This document shows positions 7,247 through 17,400 of a stretch of 64,000 bases of DNA, piece after piece; the first letter of the stretch is position 1; each line of letters begins with the position of its first letter. Source of the stretch: Streptomyces tibetensis (GTDB lineage: Bacteria > Actinomycetota > Actinomycetes > Streptomycetales > Streptomycetaceae); assembly GCF_007655005.1 (NCBI RefSeq), contig NZ_SZVW01000012.1, positions 186,001 to 250,000 on the forward strand, written 5' to 3'. The translations under genes were made by a program, and so were the position numbers. The notes beneath the pieces are model-generated. The model had not been told where the DNA came from and searched no databases. It saw only the letters and a list, made by a program, of their open reading frames with translations.

Positions 7247-8788
7247 ATGACGACGAACCCACCACCTCCCTCCCTCGCCGGCCGCCGCGAATGGACGGCC
7301 CTCGGCGTGCTGATGCTCCCGCTGCTGCTGGTCTCGATGGACGTCTCGGTCCTCTACTTCGCGATCCCCGCGATCAGCGCCGACCTGGAGCCGAGCGCCA
7401 CCCAGCAGCTGTGGATCTTCGACATCTACGGCTTCGTGCTGGCCGGCCTGCTGATGACGATGGGCTCCCTCGGCGACCGCATCGGCCGCCGCAGGCTCCT
7501 GCTGATCGGCGCCGCCGCCTTCGGCACGGCCTCGCTGGTCGCGGCCTACGCCACCAGCGCCGAGACCCTGATCGCCGCCCGCGCGGTCCTCGGCATCGGC
7601 GGCGCGACGCTGATGCCGTCCACGATGGCGCTCGTGCGCACGATGTTCACCGACCCCGTACAGCGCACCAAGGCGATCGGTGTGTGGTCGGGGGTGATGA
7701 CGGCCGGCATCGCGCTCGGCTCGGTGATGAGCGGGGTGCTCGTCGAGCACTTCTGGTGGGGCTCGGTCTTCCTGGTCAACCTGCCCGCGATGCTGCTGCT
7801 CCTGGTCCTCGGCCCCGTCCTGCTGCCCGAGTCGCGCACGCCGAACCCCGGCCGCTTCGACCTGCTGAGCGTCCCCCTGTCGATGGCGGCGGTGCTCCCC
7901 GTGATCTACGGCCTGAAGGAACTCGCGGCCGAGGGCTGGAACGTGCGGTACGTGATGTCGGTGACCGTCGGCCTGCTCTTCGCCGCGTTGTTCGTCCACC
8001 GCCAGCGCACGGCGGCCTCCCCGCTGATCTCGCCGGACCTGTTCCGGGCCCGCGGCTTCAGCCCGGCCGTCGTCCTCAACCTCGCCGCCGCCTTCGGCAT
8101 GATGGGCTCGGCGTACTTCACGACCCAGTACATCCAGTCGGTCCTGGACAAGGGCCCCCTCGAAGCGGCGCTGTGGAGTCTGCTGCCGTCGGTGCCCATC
8201 GGGCTCGCGGCCCCGATCTCCGCACAGCTCGTGCAGCGGGGCGTTCCCCGCGCGCACGTCGTCGGCGGCGGCTTCGCGGTCGCCGCGTGCGGCTACGTGA
8301 TGCTGGCCCTGGCCGGTACGGACTCCCTCTGGCTGCTGCTGGCCGCGTGCGCCGTCCTGGCCTGCGGCATCGTGGCCGTCATGTCGCAGGTGGCGGACCT
8401 GGCCCTGAGCGCGGCTCCCGTGGAGAAGGCGGGCGCCGCGTCGTCCCTGCTGGAGACGGGCACGGAGTTCGGCGGCGCGCTGAGCATGGCGTTCCTCGGC
8501 TCCATCGGCACGGCCGTCTTCCGGCACGAGATCCCGGCCTCGGCGCCCACACCGGCGCGCGAGACCCTGGGCGGCGCCCTGGCCGTGGCCGACCGGCTCC
8601 CGGGGCGCGCGGGGGACGCCCTGGCGACGGCGGCGCGCGAGGCCTTCACCAGCGGCATGCACGCGGCGGCCGTCACGGGCGCGGTGCTGCTGGCCTGCGC
8701 GGCGGCAGCGGCGGTGCCGACCCTGCGGCGGGTGGGGGTAGGGAAAAACGCCGGACGGGCTGATCAGCTCAGCCCGTCCGGCGTCTGA
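7247..8788 (+). CDS. MFS multidrug efflux transporter, DHA2 (14-TM) family
   Basis: The protein is 513 aa with about 14 hydrophobic segments, as in the QacA/SmvA/LfrA group of drug:proton antiporters. After TM1 comes LVSMDVSVLYFAIPAI, a typical start for this group. Motif A is MGSLGDRIGRRRLLLIGAAA (about residues 72-91) and a motif-C-like GVMTAGIALGSVMSGVL follows in TM5. It probably exports cationic or aromatic drugs across the membrane using the proton gradient. It is divergent from a TetR gene with an inverted-repeat operator. Its last codons overlap the terminator of the convergent serA gene. Confidence 0.92.
   Translation: MTTNPPPPSLAGRREWTALGVLMLPLLLVSMDVSVLYFAIPAISADLEPSATQQLWIFDIYGFVLAGLLMTMGSLGDRIGRRRLLLIGAAAFGTASLVAAYATSAETLIAARAVLGIGGATLMPSTMALVRTMFTDPVQRTKAIGVWSGVMTAGIALGSVMSGVLVEHFWWGSVFLVNLPAMLLLLVLGPVLLPESRTPNPGRFDLLSVPLSMAAVLPVIYGLKELAAEGWNVRYVMSVTVGLLFAALFVHRQRTAASPLISPDLFRARGFSPAVVLNLAAAFGMMGSAYFTTQYIQSVLDKGPLEAALWSLLPSVPIGLAAPISAQLVQRGVPRAHVVGGGFAVAACGYVMLALAGTDSLWLLLAACAVLACGIVAVMSQVADLALSAAPVEKAGAASSLLETGTEFGGALSMAFLGSIGTAVFRHEIPASAPTPARETLGGALAVADRLPGRAGDALATAAREAFTSGMHAAAVTGAVLLACAAAAAVPTLRRVGVGKNAGRADQLSPSGV
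8749..8783 (-). terminator. serA terminator lying inside the MFS 3' coding end
   Basis: A perfect 15-bp inverted repeat (8749-8763 and 8769-8783, loop TCAGC) is followed on the minus strand by a T5 tract. It is therefore a canonical intrinsic terminator for serA, which stops at 8844. It falls within the last codons of the convergent MFS gene (stop 8786-8788). Two more GC hairpins follow at about 8795-8841, one of which is GCCCGTTC...GAACGGGC. Confidence 0.85.
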
Positions 8789-8843
8789 GGACGAGCCCGT
8801 TCAGGACGAACGGGCGCCCCGGGGGCGCGGCCCCCCGGGAAGG

Positions 8844-10433
8844 TCAGGCCAGGTTCACCGACCGGGCCGAGGTCGCCCCGATCTCCGCGGCCACCTCGGC
8901 CAGCACGTTCGCGGTCACCGTGTCGTCCACGGTCAGTACCGCCAGCGCCTCGCCGCCGGCCACCGAACGCGACACCTGCATGCCGGCGATGTTGAGGCCC
9001 GCCTCACCGAGGATGCGGCCGACCGTGCCGACGATGCCGGGGCGGTCCTCGTAGTTCAGGACCAGCATGTGGTCGGCGAGCGCGAGGTCCACGTCGTAGT
9101 CGCCGACCGCGACGATCTTCTGGATGTGCTTGGGGCCGGCCAGCGTGCCGGACACCGACACCTCCTCGCCGTCGGCGAGGGTGCCGCGCACCGTGACGAC
9201 GTTGCGGTGCTCGGTCGCCTCGGAGCTGGTGGTGAGGCGCACCTCGACGCCGCGTTCCTGCGCGAACAGCGGCGCGTTGACGTAGGAGACCGTCTCGTCG
9301 ACGACGTCCTCGAAGACACCCTTGAGCGCGGACAGCTCCAGCACCTTCACGTCGTGCTGGGTGATCTCGCCGTAGACCTCGACGTCGAGGCGGACGGCGA
9401 CCTCACCGGCGAGCGCGGTGAAGATCCGGCCCAGGCGCTCGGCGAGCGGCAGACCCGGCTTGACGTCCTCGGCGATGACACCGCCCTGCACGTTCACCGC
9501 GTCCGGAACGAGCTCACCGGCGAGCGCGAGGCGCACCGAGCGGGCCACGGCGATACCGGCCTTCTCCTGCGCCTCGTCGGTGGAGGCGCCGAGGTGCGGG
9601 GTGCAGACGACCTGGTCGAACTCGAACAGCGGGGAGTCCGTGCAGGGCTCCTTCGCGTACACGTCGAGACCGGCACCGGCGACCCGGCCCTCCTTGAGGG
9701 CGGAGTACAGCGCCTCCTCGTCGACGATCCCGCCGCGCGCGGCGTTGACGATGCGCACGCTCGGCTTGACCTTGCGCAGCGCCTCGTCGCCGATGAGGCC
9801 GACGGTCTCGGGGGTCTTGGGGAGGTGCACGGTGATGAAGTCGGAGACCTCGAGCAGCTCGTCCAGCGACAGCACCTTCACGCCCATCTGGGCGGCGCGG
9901 GCGGGCTGGATGTAGGGGTCGTAGGCGACGACCTTCATGCCGAACCCGGACATGCGCTGGGCGACCAGCGCGCCGATGCGGCCGAGGCCGACGACACCGA
10001 GGGTCTTCTCGGCCAGCTCCACGCCCGTGTACTTGCTGCGCTTCCACTCGCCGTTCTTCAGCGCGGCGTTGGCCTGCGGGATGTGGCGGGCGGTGGCGAC
10101 GAGGAGACCGCAGGCCAGCTCGGCGGCGGTCACGATGTTCGAGGTGGGGGCGTTGACGACCATCACGCCGGCCTTGGTGGCGGCGGAGACGTCCACGTTG
10201 TCCAGGCCGACGCCGGCTCGTGCGACGACCTTCAGCTTGTTCGCGGCGGCGATCGCCTCGGCGTCGACCTTGGTGGCCGAACGGACCAGGATCGCGTCCA
10301 CATCGGCGATGGCCGGGAGCAGCTCGGCCCGGTCCGCGCCGTTGCAGTGGCGGATCTCGAAGTCCGGGCCAAGGGCGTCGACGGTGGCGGGCGACAGCTC
10401 TTCAGCGATGAGTACGACGGGTTTCGAGCTCAC
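8844..10433 (-). CDS. serA: D-3-phosphoglycerate dehydrogenase
   Basis: This 529-aa enzyme oxidises 3-phosphoglycerate with NAD, the first step of serine synthesis. The NAD-binding loop is VVGLGRIGALVA (about 148-159). The catalytic region holds NAARGGIVDEEAL, the Glu region and TPHLGASTDEAQEKAG with the active His. An extra intervening domain and a C-terminal ACT domain (about 455-529, NYEDRPGIVGTVGRILGE) make it the long actinobacterial type, in which serine gives feedback control. I chose the GTG at 10433 because AGGA lies seven bases before it and the protein then starts VSSKPVVLIAEEL. Another GTG four codons upstream is less likely. Confidence 0.96.
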   Translation of the reverse strand: MSSKPVVLIAEELSPATVDALGPDFEIRHCNGADRAELLPAIADVDAILVRSATKVDAEAIAAANKLKVVARAGVGLDNVDVSAATKAGVMVVNAPTSNIVTAAELACGLLVATARHIPQANAALKNGEWKRSKYTGVELAEKTLGVVGLGRIGALVAQRMSGFGMKVVAYDPYIQPARAAQMGVKVLSLDELLEVSDFITVHLPKTPETVGLIGDEALRKVKPSVRIVNAARGGIVDEEALYSALKEGRVAGAGLDVYAKEPCTDSPLFEFDQVVCTPHLGASTDEAQEKAGIAVARSVRLALAGELVPDAVNVQGGVIAEDVKPGLPLAERLGRIFTALAGEVAVRLDVEVYGEITQHDVKVLELSALKGVFEDVVDETVSYVNAPLFAQERGVEVRLTTSSEATEHRNVVTVRGTLADGEEVSVSGTLAGPKHIQKIVAVGDYDVDLALADHMLVLNYEDRPGIVGTVGRILGEAGLNIAGMQVSRSVAGGEALAVLTVDDTVTANVLAEVAAEIGATSARSVNLA

Positions 10434-10654
10434 GTGAGTCCTCACAAGTCCAGTGCTGCGGACGGCCGTCCCGACGGCCGCAGGCGGTGGAGGGGGGCTA
10501 GCCGCGGAAGACGCACGACGCTGTGGGCCTGACGCGTATGTGTGCAGCAGTCTAGTGGCGCCTGAGGCGTCGTCCTGTGCCGCTGCGGAAGGATCACCCG
10601 TCCGTGGCCGGACGGGATGGACAACGCCGTACCACCGACGTTACCCGGGGTTCG

Positions 10655-10692
10655 CCGAGGGGGCCGGAGCGGGTCCGCTCCGGCCCCCTCGG
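10655..10692 (-). terminator. Terminator after ilvC
   Basis: A perfect 18-bp inverted repeat (10655-10672 and 10675-10692, two-base loop) begins eight bases past the ilvC stop. It is very GC-rich and lacks a U-tract. It ends the ilvB-ilvN-ilvC transcript before serA. Confidence 0.85.
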
Positions 10693-10700
10693 GCGGCGGC

Positions 10701-11699
<999 letters not shown>

Positions 11700-11821
11700 T
11701 TTGGGTTCTCTCCTCGGGAGTGCAGGTGTTGCGTCCCACCGTATGACGGGGGGCGGAAGGGAAGTCTGCGGGTCTCGGAATACGGGCGGCCGACGGCACG
11801 CCGACCGCCCGCTTCAGGGTC

Positions 11822-12346
11822 TTAGGCCGACCGGTCCAGGGCGCGCAGCGACCGGTCCGTGATCGAACGGGCACCGCGGCCGATCGCGATCGTGCCGGAC
11901 TGGACGAGCTCCTTGATGCCGTACGGCTCCAGCATCTTGAGCATCGCGGTCAGCTTCTCGCCGGATCCGGTGGCCTCGATGGTCACGGCCTCCGGGGAGA
12001 CGTCGACGGTCTTGGCGCGGAACAGCTGGACGATCTCGACGATCTGGGAGCGCGTCTCGTTGTCGGCGCGCACCTTCACCAGGACGAGTTCGCGCTGCAC
12101 CGCCTGCGCCGGCTCCAGCTCGACGATCTTCAGCACGTTGACGAGCTTGTTGAGCTGCTTGGTGACCTGCTCCAGCGGCAGGTCCTCCACGCCGACGACG
12201 ATGGTGATGCGGGAGATGTCGGGGTGCTCGGTGACGCCCACCGCGAGGGAGTCGATGTTGAAGCCGCGGCGGGAGAACAGGGCGGCGATCCGGGCGAGGA
12301 TGCCGGGGGTGTTCTCCACCAGGACGGAGAGCGTGTGCTTGGACAT
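11822..12346 (-). CDS. ilvN: Acetolactate synthase small (regulatory) subunit
   Basis: The protein is 174 aa. An N-terminal ACT domain (HTLSVLVENTPGILARIAAL, about residues 4-23) binds valine for feedback inhibition, and the C-terminal domain (ALS_ss_C) completes the usual 160-175-residue subunit. It activates and regulates the catalytic IlvB. The gene starts 21 bases after the ilvB stop codon, so both subunits come from one message under the attenuator upstream of ilvB. Confidence 0.97.
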   Translation of the reverse strand: MSKHTLSVLVENTPGILARIAALFSRRGFNIDSLAVGVTEHPDISRITIVVGVEDLPLEQVTKQLNKLVNVLKIVELEPAQAVQRELVLVKVRADNETRSQIVEIVQLFRAKTVDVSPEAVTIEATGSGEKLTAMLKMLEPYGIKELVQSGTIAIGRGARSITDRSLRALDRSA

Positions 12347-12367
12347 GATCTTTTACGTCTCTCTCGC

Positions 12368-14218
12368 TCAGTCGTCTTCGTTGTCGCCGAAGTCGGGGCG
12401 GACGTCCCGGGCGGCCATGATCTCGTCGTTGGAGGTGCCGGCGGCGACCATCGGCCACACCATCGCGTCCTCGTGGACGATGAAGTCGACGACGACCGGG
12501 CGGTCGTTGATCGAGTTCGCCTCTTCGATGACCTTGTCGAGGTCGTCCGGGGACTCGCAGCGGATGGCGTAGCAGCCCATGGCCTCCGACAGCTTCACGA
12601 AGTCGGGGACGCGGGTGCCGCGGGCCGTGGGGTTGACGTCGTCCGGGCCGGAGTGCAGGACGGTGTTGGAGTACCGCTGGTTGTAGAAGAGGGTCTGCCA
12701 CTGGCGGACCATCCCGAGGGCGCCGTTGTTGATGACGGCGACCTTGATCGGGATGTTGTTCAGGGCGCAGGTGGTCAGTTCCTGGTTGGTCATCTGGAAG
12801 CAGCCGTCGCCGTCGATGGCCCAGACGGCCCGCTCGGGCGCTCCGGCCTTGGCGCCCATGGCGGCCGGGACGGCGTAGCCCATCGTTCCGGCGCCGCCGG
12901 AGTTGAGCCAGGTGCCCGGCTTGTCGTACTCGATGAAGTGGGCGGACCACATCTGGTGCTGGCCGACGCCCGCCGCGAAGATCGTGCCCTCGGGGGCGAG
13001 CTGTCCGATGCGCTCGATGACCTGCTGCGGGGAGAGCGAGCCGTCGCCGGGCTGGTCGTAGCCGAGCGGGTAGGTGTCGCGCCAGCGGTTCAGGTCGTTC
13101 CACCAGGCGCTGTAGTCGCCCTGGTGACCTTCAGCGTGCTCCTTCTGGACGGCCTGGATCAGGTCGGCGATGACCTCGCGGGCGTCACCGACGATCGGCA
13201 CGTCGGCGGCGCGGTTCTTGCCGATCTCGGCCGGGTCGATGTCCGCGTGGACGATCTTGGCGAGCGGGGCGAAGCTGTCCAGCTTGCCGGTGACGCGGTC
13301 GTCGAAGCGGGCGCCGAGGGCGACGATCAGGTCGGCCTTCTGCAGTCCGGTGACGGCGGCGACCGAGCCGTGCATGCCGGGCATGCCCAGGTGCTGCGGG
13401 TGCTTGTCGGGGAAGGACCCGAGCGCCATCAGCGTGGTGGTGACGGGGGCGCCGGTGAGCTCGGCGAGGACCTTCAGCTCGGCGGTGGCCTTGGCCTTGA
13501 GCACGCCGCCGCCGACGTACAGCACGGGCCGCTTGGCCTGGGTGATCAGCTTGGCGGCCTCGCGGATCTGCTTGGCGTGCGGCTTGGTCACCGGGCGGTA
13601 GCCGGGCAGGTCCATGGCGGGCGGCCAGAAGAAGGTGGTCTTCGCCTGGAGGGCGTCCTTGGCGATGTCGACCAGGACCGGGCCGGGGCGGCCCGTGGAG
13701 GCGATGTGGAACGCCTGGGCGATGATCCGCGGGATGTCCTCGGCCTTGGTGACGAGGAAGTTGTGCTTGGTGATCGGCATGGTGATGCCGACGATGTCCG
13801 CCTCCTGGAAGGCGTCCGTGCCGATCGCCTTCGACGCCACCTGGCCGGTGATCGCGACCAGCGGCACGGAGTCCATGTGCGCGTCGGCGATCGGGGTGAC
13901 CAGGTTGGTGGCGCCGGGGCCGGAGGTGGCCATGCAGACACCGACCTTGCCGGTGGCCTGGGCGTAGCCGGTGGCGGCGTGACCGGCGCCCTGCTCGTGG
14001 CGGACCAGGACGTGGCGCACCCGGGTCGAGTCCATCAGTGGGTCGTAGGCCGGGAGGATCGCACCGCCGGGAATGCCGAATACCGTGTCGGCGCCGACCT
14101 CCTCGAGAGAGCGGATGAGGGACTGCGCGCCCGTCACCTGCTCGGGGGCGGAGTGTCCTCCGGATCGGGGCCGGGGCTGCGGGTGGTGGGCCCCGGTGGC
14201 CTGCTCGGTCATCGGCAT
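12368..14218 (-). CDS. ilvB: Acetolactate synthase large (catalytic) subunit
   Basis: This 616-aa thiamine-diphosphate enzyme condenses two pyruvates, or pyruvate with 2-ketobutyrate, in the first common step of branched-chain amino acid synthesis. The catalytic Glu lies in the VRHEQGAGHAATGYAQATG stretch. The ThDP-Mg motif is IDGDGCFQMTNQELTT followed by NNGALGMVRQWQ. A central FAD-binding domain is present. A 40-residue Pro/His/Gly-rich N-terminal extension precedes the core, as in other Streptomyces. The ATG has GAGAAGAG upstream. A leader peptide and intrinsic terminator lie upstream, so expression is attenuation-controlled. Confidence 0.97.
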   Translation of the reverse strand: MPMTEQATGAHHPQPRPRSGGHSAPEQVTGAQSLIRSLEEVGADTVFGIPGGAILPAYDPLMDSTRVRHVLVRHEQGAGHAATGYAQATGKVGVCMATSGPGATNLVTPIADAHMDSVPLVAITGQVASKAIGTDAFQEADIVGITMPITKHNFLVTKAEDIPRIIAQAFHIASTGRPGPVLVDIAKDALQAKTTFFWPPAMDLPGYRPVTKPHAKQIREAAKLITQAKRPVLYVGGGVLKAKATAELKVLAELTGAPVTTTLMALGSFPDKHPQHLGMPGMHGSVAAVTGLQKADLIVALGARFDDRVTGKLDSFAPLAKIVHADIDPAEIGKNRAADVPIVGDAREVIADLIQAVQKEHAEGHQGDYSAWWNDLNRWRDTYPLGYDQPGDGSLSPQQVIERIGQLAPEGTIFAAGVGQHQMWSAHFIEYDKPGTWLNSGGAGTMGYAVPAAMGAKAGAPERAVWAIDGDGCFQMTNQELTTCALNNIPIKVAVINNGALGMVRQWQTLFYNQRYSNTVLHSGPDDVNPTARGTRVPDFVKLSEAMGCYAIRCESPDDLDKVIEEANSINDRPVVVDFIVHEDAMVWPMVAAGTSNDEIMAARDVRPDFGDNEDD

Positions 14219-14293
14219 TCTCTTCTCAGATGCTGAGGGTTTTTGCGAGGTTTATGCGGTCTTCGGCTGTTGCACGAAAGGCGCCTGTGCAAC

Positions 14294-14327
14294 AAAAAAC
14301 CCCTCGTGCCATAAGGCAAGCGAGGGG
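14294..14327 (-). terminator. Attenuator terminator upstream of ilvB
   Basis: On the minus strand a hairpin with CCCCTCG and CGAGGGG outer arms and an inner GGCA/TGCC stem (14300-14327) is followed by a T6 run (14294-14299). It sits between the leader peptide and ilvB, 76 bases before the ilvB start. A U-tract terminator is rare in Streptomyces, which points to regulated premature termination. Confidence 0.9.
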
Positions 14328-14344
14328 AGCGCGCCGGGTGGGGT

Positions 14345-14367
14345 CGCTGAGCGGTCGAGGCTCAGCG
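14345..14367 (-). promoter_or_regulatory. Hairpin directly after the ilvB leader peptide
   Basis: CGCTGAGC and GCTCAGCG (14345-14352 and 14360-14367) form a perfect 8-bp stem with a 7-base loop. It starts on the base after the leader stop codon. It may be the pause hairpin or part of the alternative structures of the attenuator. Confidence 0.65.
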
Positions 14368-14409
14368 TCAGCCGACGCGCTTTCCAAGTACGAGAATTCG
14401 GGTGCGCAT
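14368..14409 (-). CDS. ilvB leader peptide MRTRILVLGKRVG
   Basis: This is a 13-codon frame with a GGAGGG ribosome site eight bases before its ATG. Codons 5-8 read Ile-Leu-Val-Leu and codon 12 is Val, so all three branched-chain amino acids are sampled. Its position, 149 bases before the ilvB start and upstream of a U-tract terminator, fits classical translational attenuation. Ribosome stalling when charged Ile, Leu or Val tRNA is short would favour read-through. A similar leader before actinobacterial ilvB has been described. Regulation here is inferred from this architecture. Confidence 0.88.
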   Translation of the reverse strand: MRTRILVLGKRVG

Positions 14410-14442
14410 GGCACTGACCCTCCCCCCGGCACGCACTCACTG

Positions 14443-17400
14443 TCAAGTGGGTGGGACGGGAGTCTCATTATGTGAGCGCAGTGTCGCGCCGCCTCCGATG
14501 ACGGCGGACACGCCCGAGCTGTACACCCGCGGGGCGCCGCCCGCGAACGCCGGTTCGGACGGCCCGTTCGGCACCGGATAGTGGCCGGCGGCGAGCGCCC
14601 GGCGCAGCCGGTACTCGTCGAGCGGCCCGGAGAACGCCATGCCCTGCCCGTGCGTGCAGCCCATCGCGCGCAGGGCGATGACCTGCTCGGGCAGATCCAC
14701 CCCCTCCGCCACGGACTTCAGCCCGAGGTCGCCCGCGATGCGCAGCAGCCCGCTGGTGATCTTGTGCAGGCGCGCGGACTCGACGACGCCCTCGACCAGA
14801 CCGCGGTCGAGCTTCAGCACGTCGACGGGGAGCCGCCGAAGGGCCGTGATCGCCGCGTAGCCACTGCCGAAGCCGTCGAGCGCGATCCGCACACCGACGC
14901 GCCGCAGGGCGCCCAGACGCCGCTCCAGCTCGTCCAGCGAGACCCTCGGGTCGGCGTCCGACAGCTCGACGATCAGCGAACCCGGCGGCAGCCCGTGCCG
15001 CGTGAGCAGTGCCTCGATCGAGCCGAGCGGCATCGAGCGGTCCAGCAGCCGGCGGGCGCTCATCCGCACGACGACCGGCACGGACAGCCCGGTCGCGTGC
15101 CGCTCGGCGGCCTGCTCGACGGCCTCCTCGATCATCCACCGGCCCAGCTCGGCGGTCTTGTCGCCGTCCTCGGCCACGCGCAGGAACTCCGCCGGGGTGA
15201 AGAGCACCCCCTGCGAGGAGCGCCAGCGCGCCTGCGCGGACACCGACGAGATCCGGCCGTCCTCCAGGGACACCACCGGCTGGTGCAGCAGGGCGAACTC
15301 CCCGTCGTGCAGCGCGGCCCGCAGCCGGGTGGCGAGCTCGGCCTTGCGGACGACGTCCTGCTGCATCTGTGGCTTGTACAGCTCGACGCGGCCCTTGCCG
15401 CCGGCCTTGGCCCGGTACATGGCGAGGTCGGCGTTGCGCAGCAGTTCACCGGCGCCGAGGCCGGACTCGGCGAAGGCCACGCCGATGGAGGCGTTGACAC
15501 GGACATCGTTGCCGTCGATGAGGTAGGGCTGGGACAGCGTCGTCCTGAGGCGGTCGGCGAGCTCCACTATGTGCCGCTCGCGCGCGTCCCGGTCGCGCGT
15601 GTTGTCCCCGGCGATCAGGGCCGCGAACTCGTCTCCTCCGAGCCGGGACGCGGTGTCGCCGTGCCGGACGGAGTCCTGGAGCCTGCGGGCGGCCTGGACC
15701 AGCAGCTCGTCCCCGGCCTGGTGCCCGATCGTGTCGTTGACGGCCTTGAAGCCGTCGAGGTCGATGAACAGCACGGCCGTGTTCCGCAGGGCCACGCCCC
15801 GGTCGGAGGCGCGGCGACCCGAGAGGGCGTGCTGGACGCGCTTGGTGAACAGGGCGCGGTTGGGCAGGTCCGTGAGCGGGTCGTGCTCGGCGTTGTGCTG
15901 CAACTGGGCCTGCAGGCGCACCCTTTCGGTCACGTCGCGGCTGTTGAAGATGAGGCCGCCGTGATGACGGTTGATGGTCGACTCCACGTTCAGCCAGCCT
16001 CCCCCACTCTCGGCTTCGCTCGAGCGGGAGGTGCCCCCACCGCCCGAGCGGAAGCGGCACTCGATGCGTGTGGTGGGTTCCTCGACCGGGTCGGCGGCGA
16101 GGAACCGGCGCACCTCGTGCACGACGCAGCCCAGGTCCTCGGGGTGGATGAGGTTGGCCAGTTCCGTACCCACCAGCTCCTCCGCCGAGCGGCCGTACAC
16201 ACCGGCGGCGGCCGGGGAGACGTACCTCAGGACGCCACTGGGTGCGGCGATCATGATGACGTCGCTGGAGCCCTGCACCAGGGAGCGGAAGTGGTTCTCC
16301 TTCTGCGCCAGTTCCTGGGTGAGGGTGATGTTGTCGAGCAGCATGATGCCCTGGCGCACGACGAGCGCGAGGACCACCGTGCCCCCGGTGAGCAGGACCA
16401 CGCGGTCGACGCTGCGGCCGTTGAGGACGTTGTAGAGGATCCCGAGGGTGCACACGGCGGCCGCGAGATACGGCGTGAGGGCGGCGAGGGAGCCGGAGAT
16501 GGGCCGGGCGGTCGGATACCGGCTGTGCTCGGCGCCGGGCAGGGGGGCGTGGTGGTGGGTGCCGCCGCGCTGCCCCGGCACGTGCTCGTGCACCACGCGG
16601 GTGTGCCCGGCGGCGTGCCGCTCGGAACCCTGCCGGTCGCCCTCCGCGCGCGTCCCCGCCCACGGGGCGTACGCCAGGAGCAGCGAGCCGGCGAACCAGC
16701 CCGCGTCGAGCAGCTGTCCGGAGCGGTAGTCGTGGTGCATGAGCGGTGAGGTGAACAGGGCGTCGCACATCACGGTCAGGGCGAGGGCGCCGATGGCGGT
16801 GTTCACCGCGGAGCGGTTCACCGCGGACCGCCTGAAGTGCAGGGCGAGGACCATGCTCACCAGGGCGATGTCGAGCAGCGGGTAGGCCAGCGACAGCGCG
16901 ATGTGCGCCACGCCGGGCCCTTCGGATTTCGCGGCCTGGGCGAGGGCGAGGCTCCAGGCCAGCGTCAGCAGCGAGCCGCCGATGAGCCAAGCGTCCAGCC
17001 CGAGGCAGACCCAGCCCGCCTTGGTCACCGGCCGTTTGGCGAGCACGAGCAGTCCGACGATCGCGGGCGGCGCGAAGCAGAGGAAGAACAGGTCGGCGTA
17101 GCTGGGACTGGGCACGGGCAGGCCCAGCACCACCTCGTACCACCCCCAGACGAGGTTGCCCAGGGACGCCATGGCCGAGGAGAGGCCGAACAGCAGCCAG
17201 GCGGATCGAAAGCGGGTGCGGCGGCTGCGGGCGTACAGGAGGCACGAGACGGCGGCGGTGCCGGCTGCGGCGCTCAGCCCGAAGTCGCCCATGAACAGGG
17301 CCACTTCGTAGGAACCCCAGCCGAACGCGGCACCGACGGCATAGCCCGCGCAGGCCAGGGCGAGGACGAGTTGGAGGGCCAGGCCCGGCCGGCGGCCGGT

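Noticed and set aside
12224..14236. 670-codon open frame on the plus strand
   Set aside because: It is antisense to ilvB and ilvN, and its Gly/Asp/Val-rich translation has no family features.
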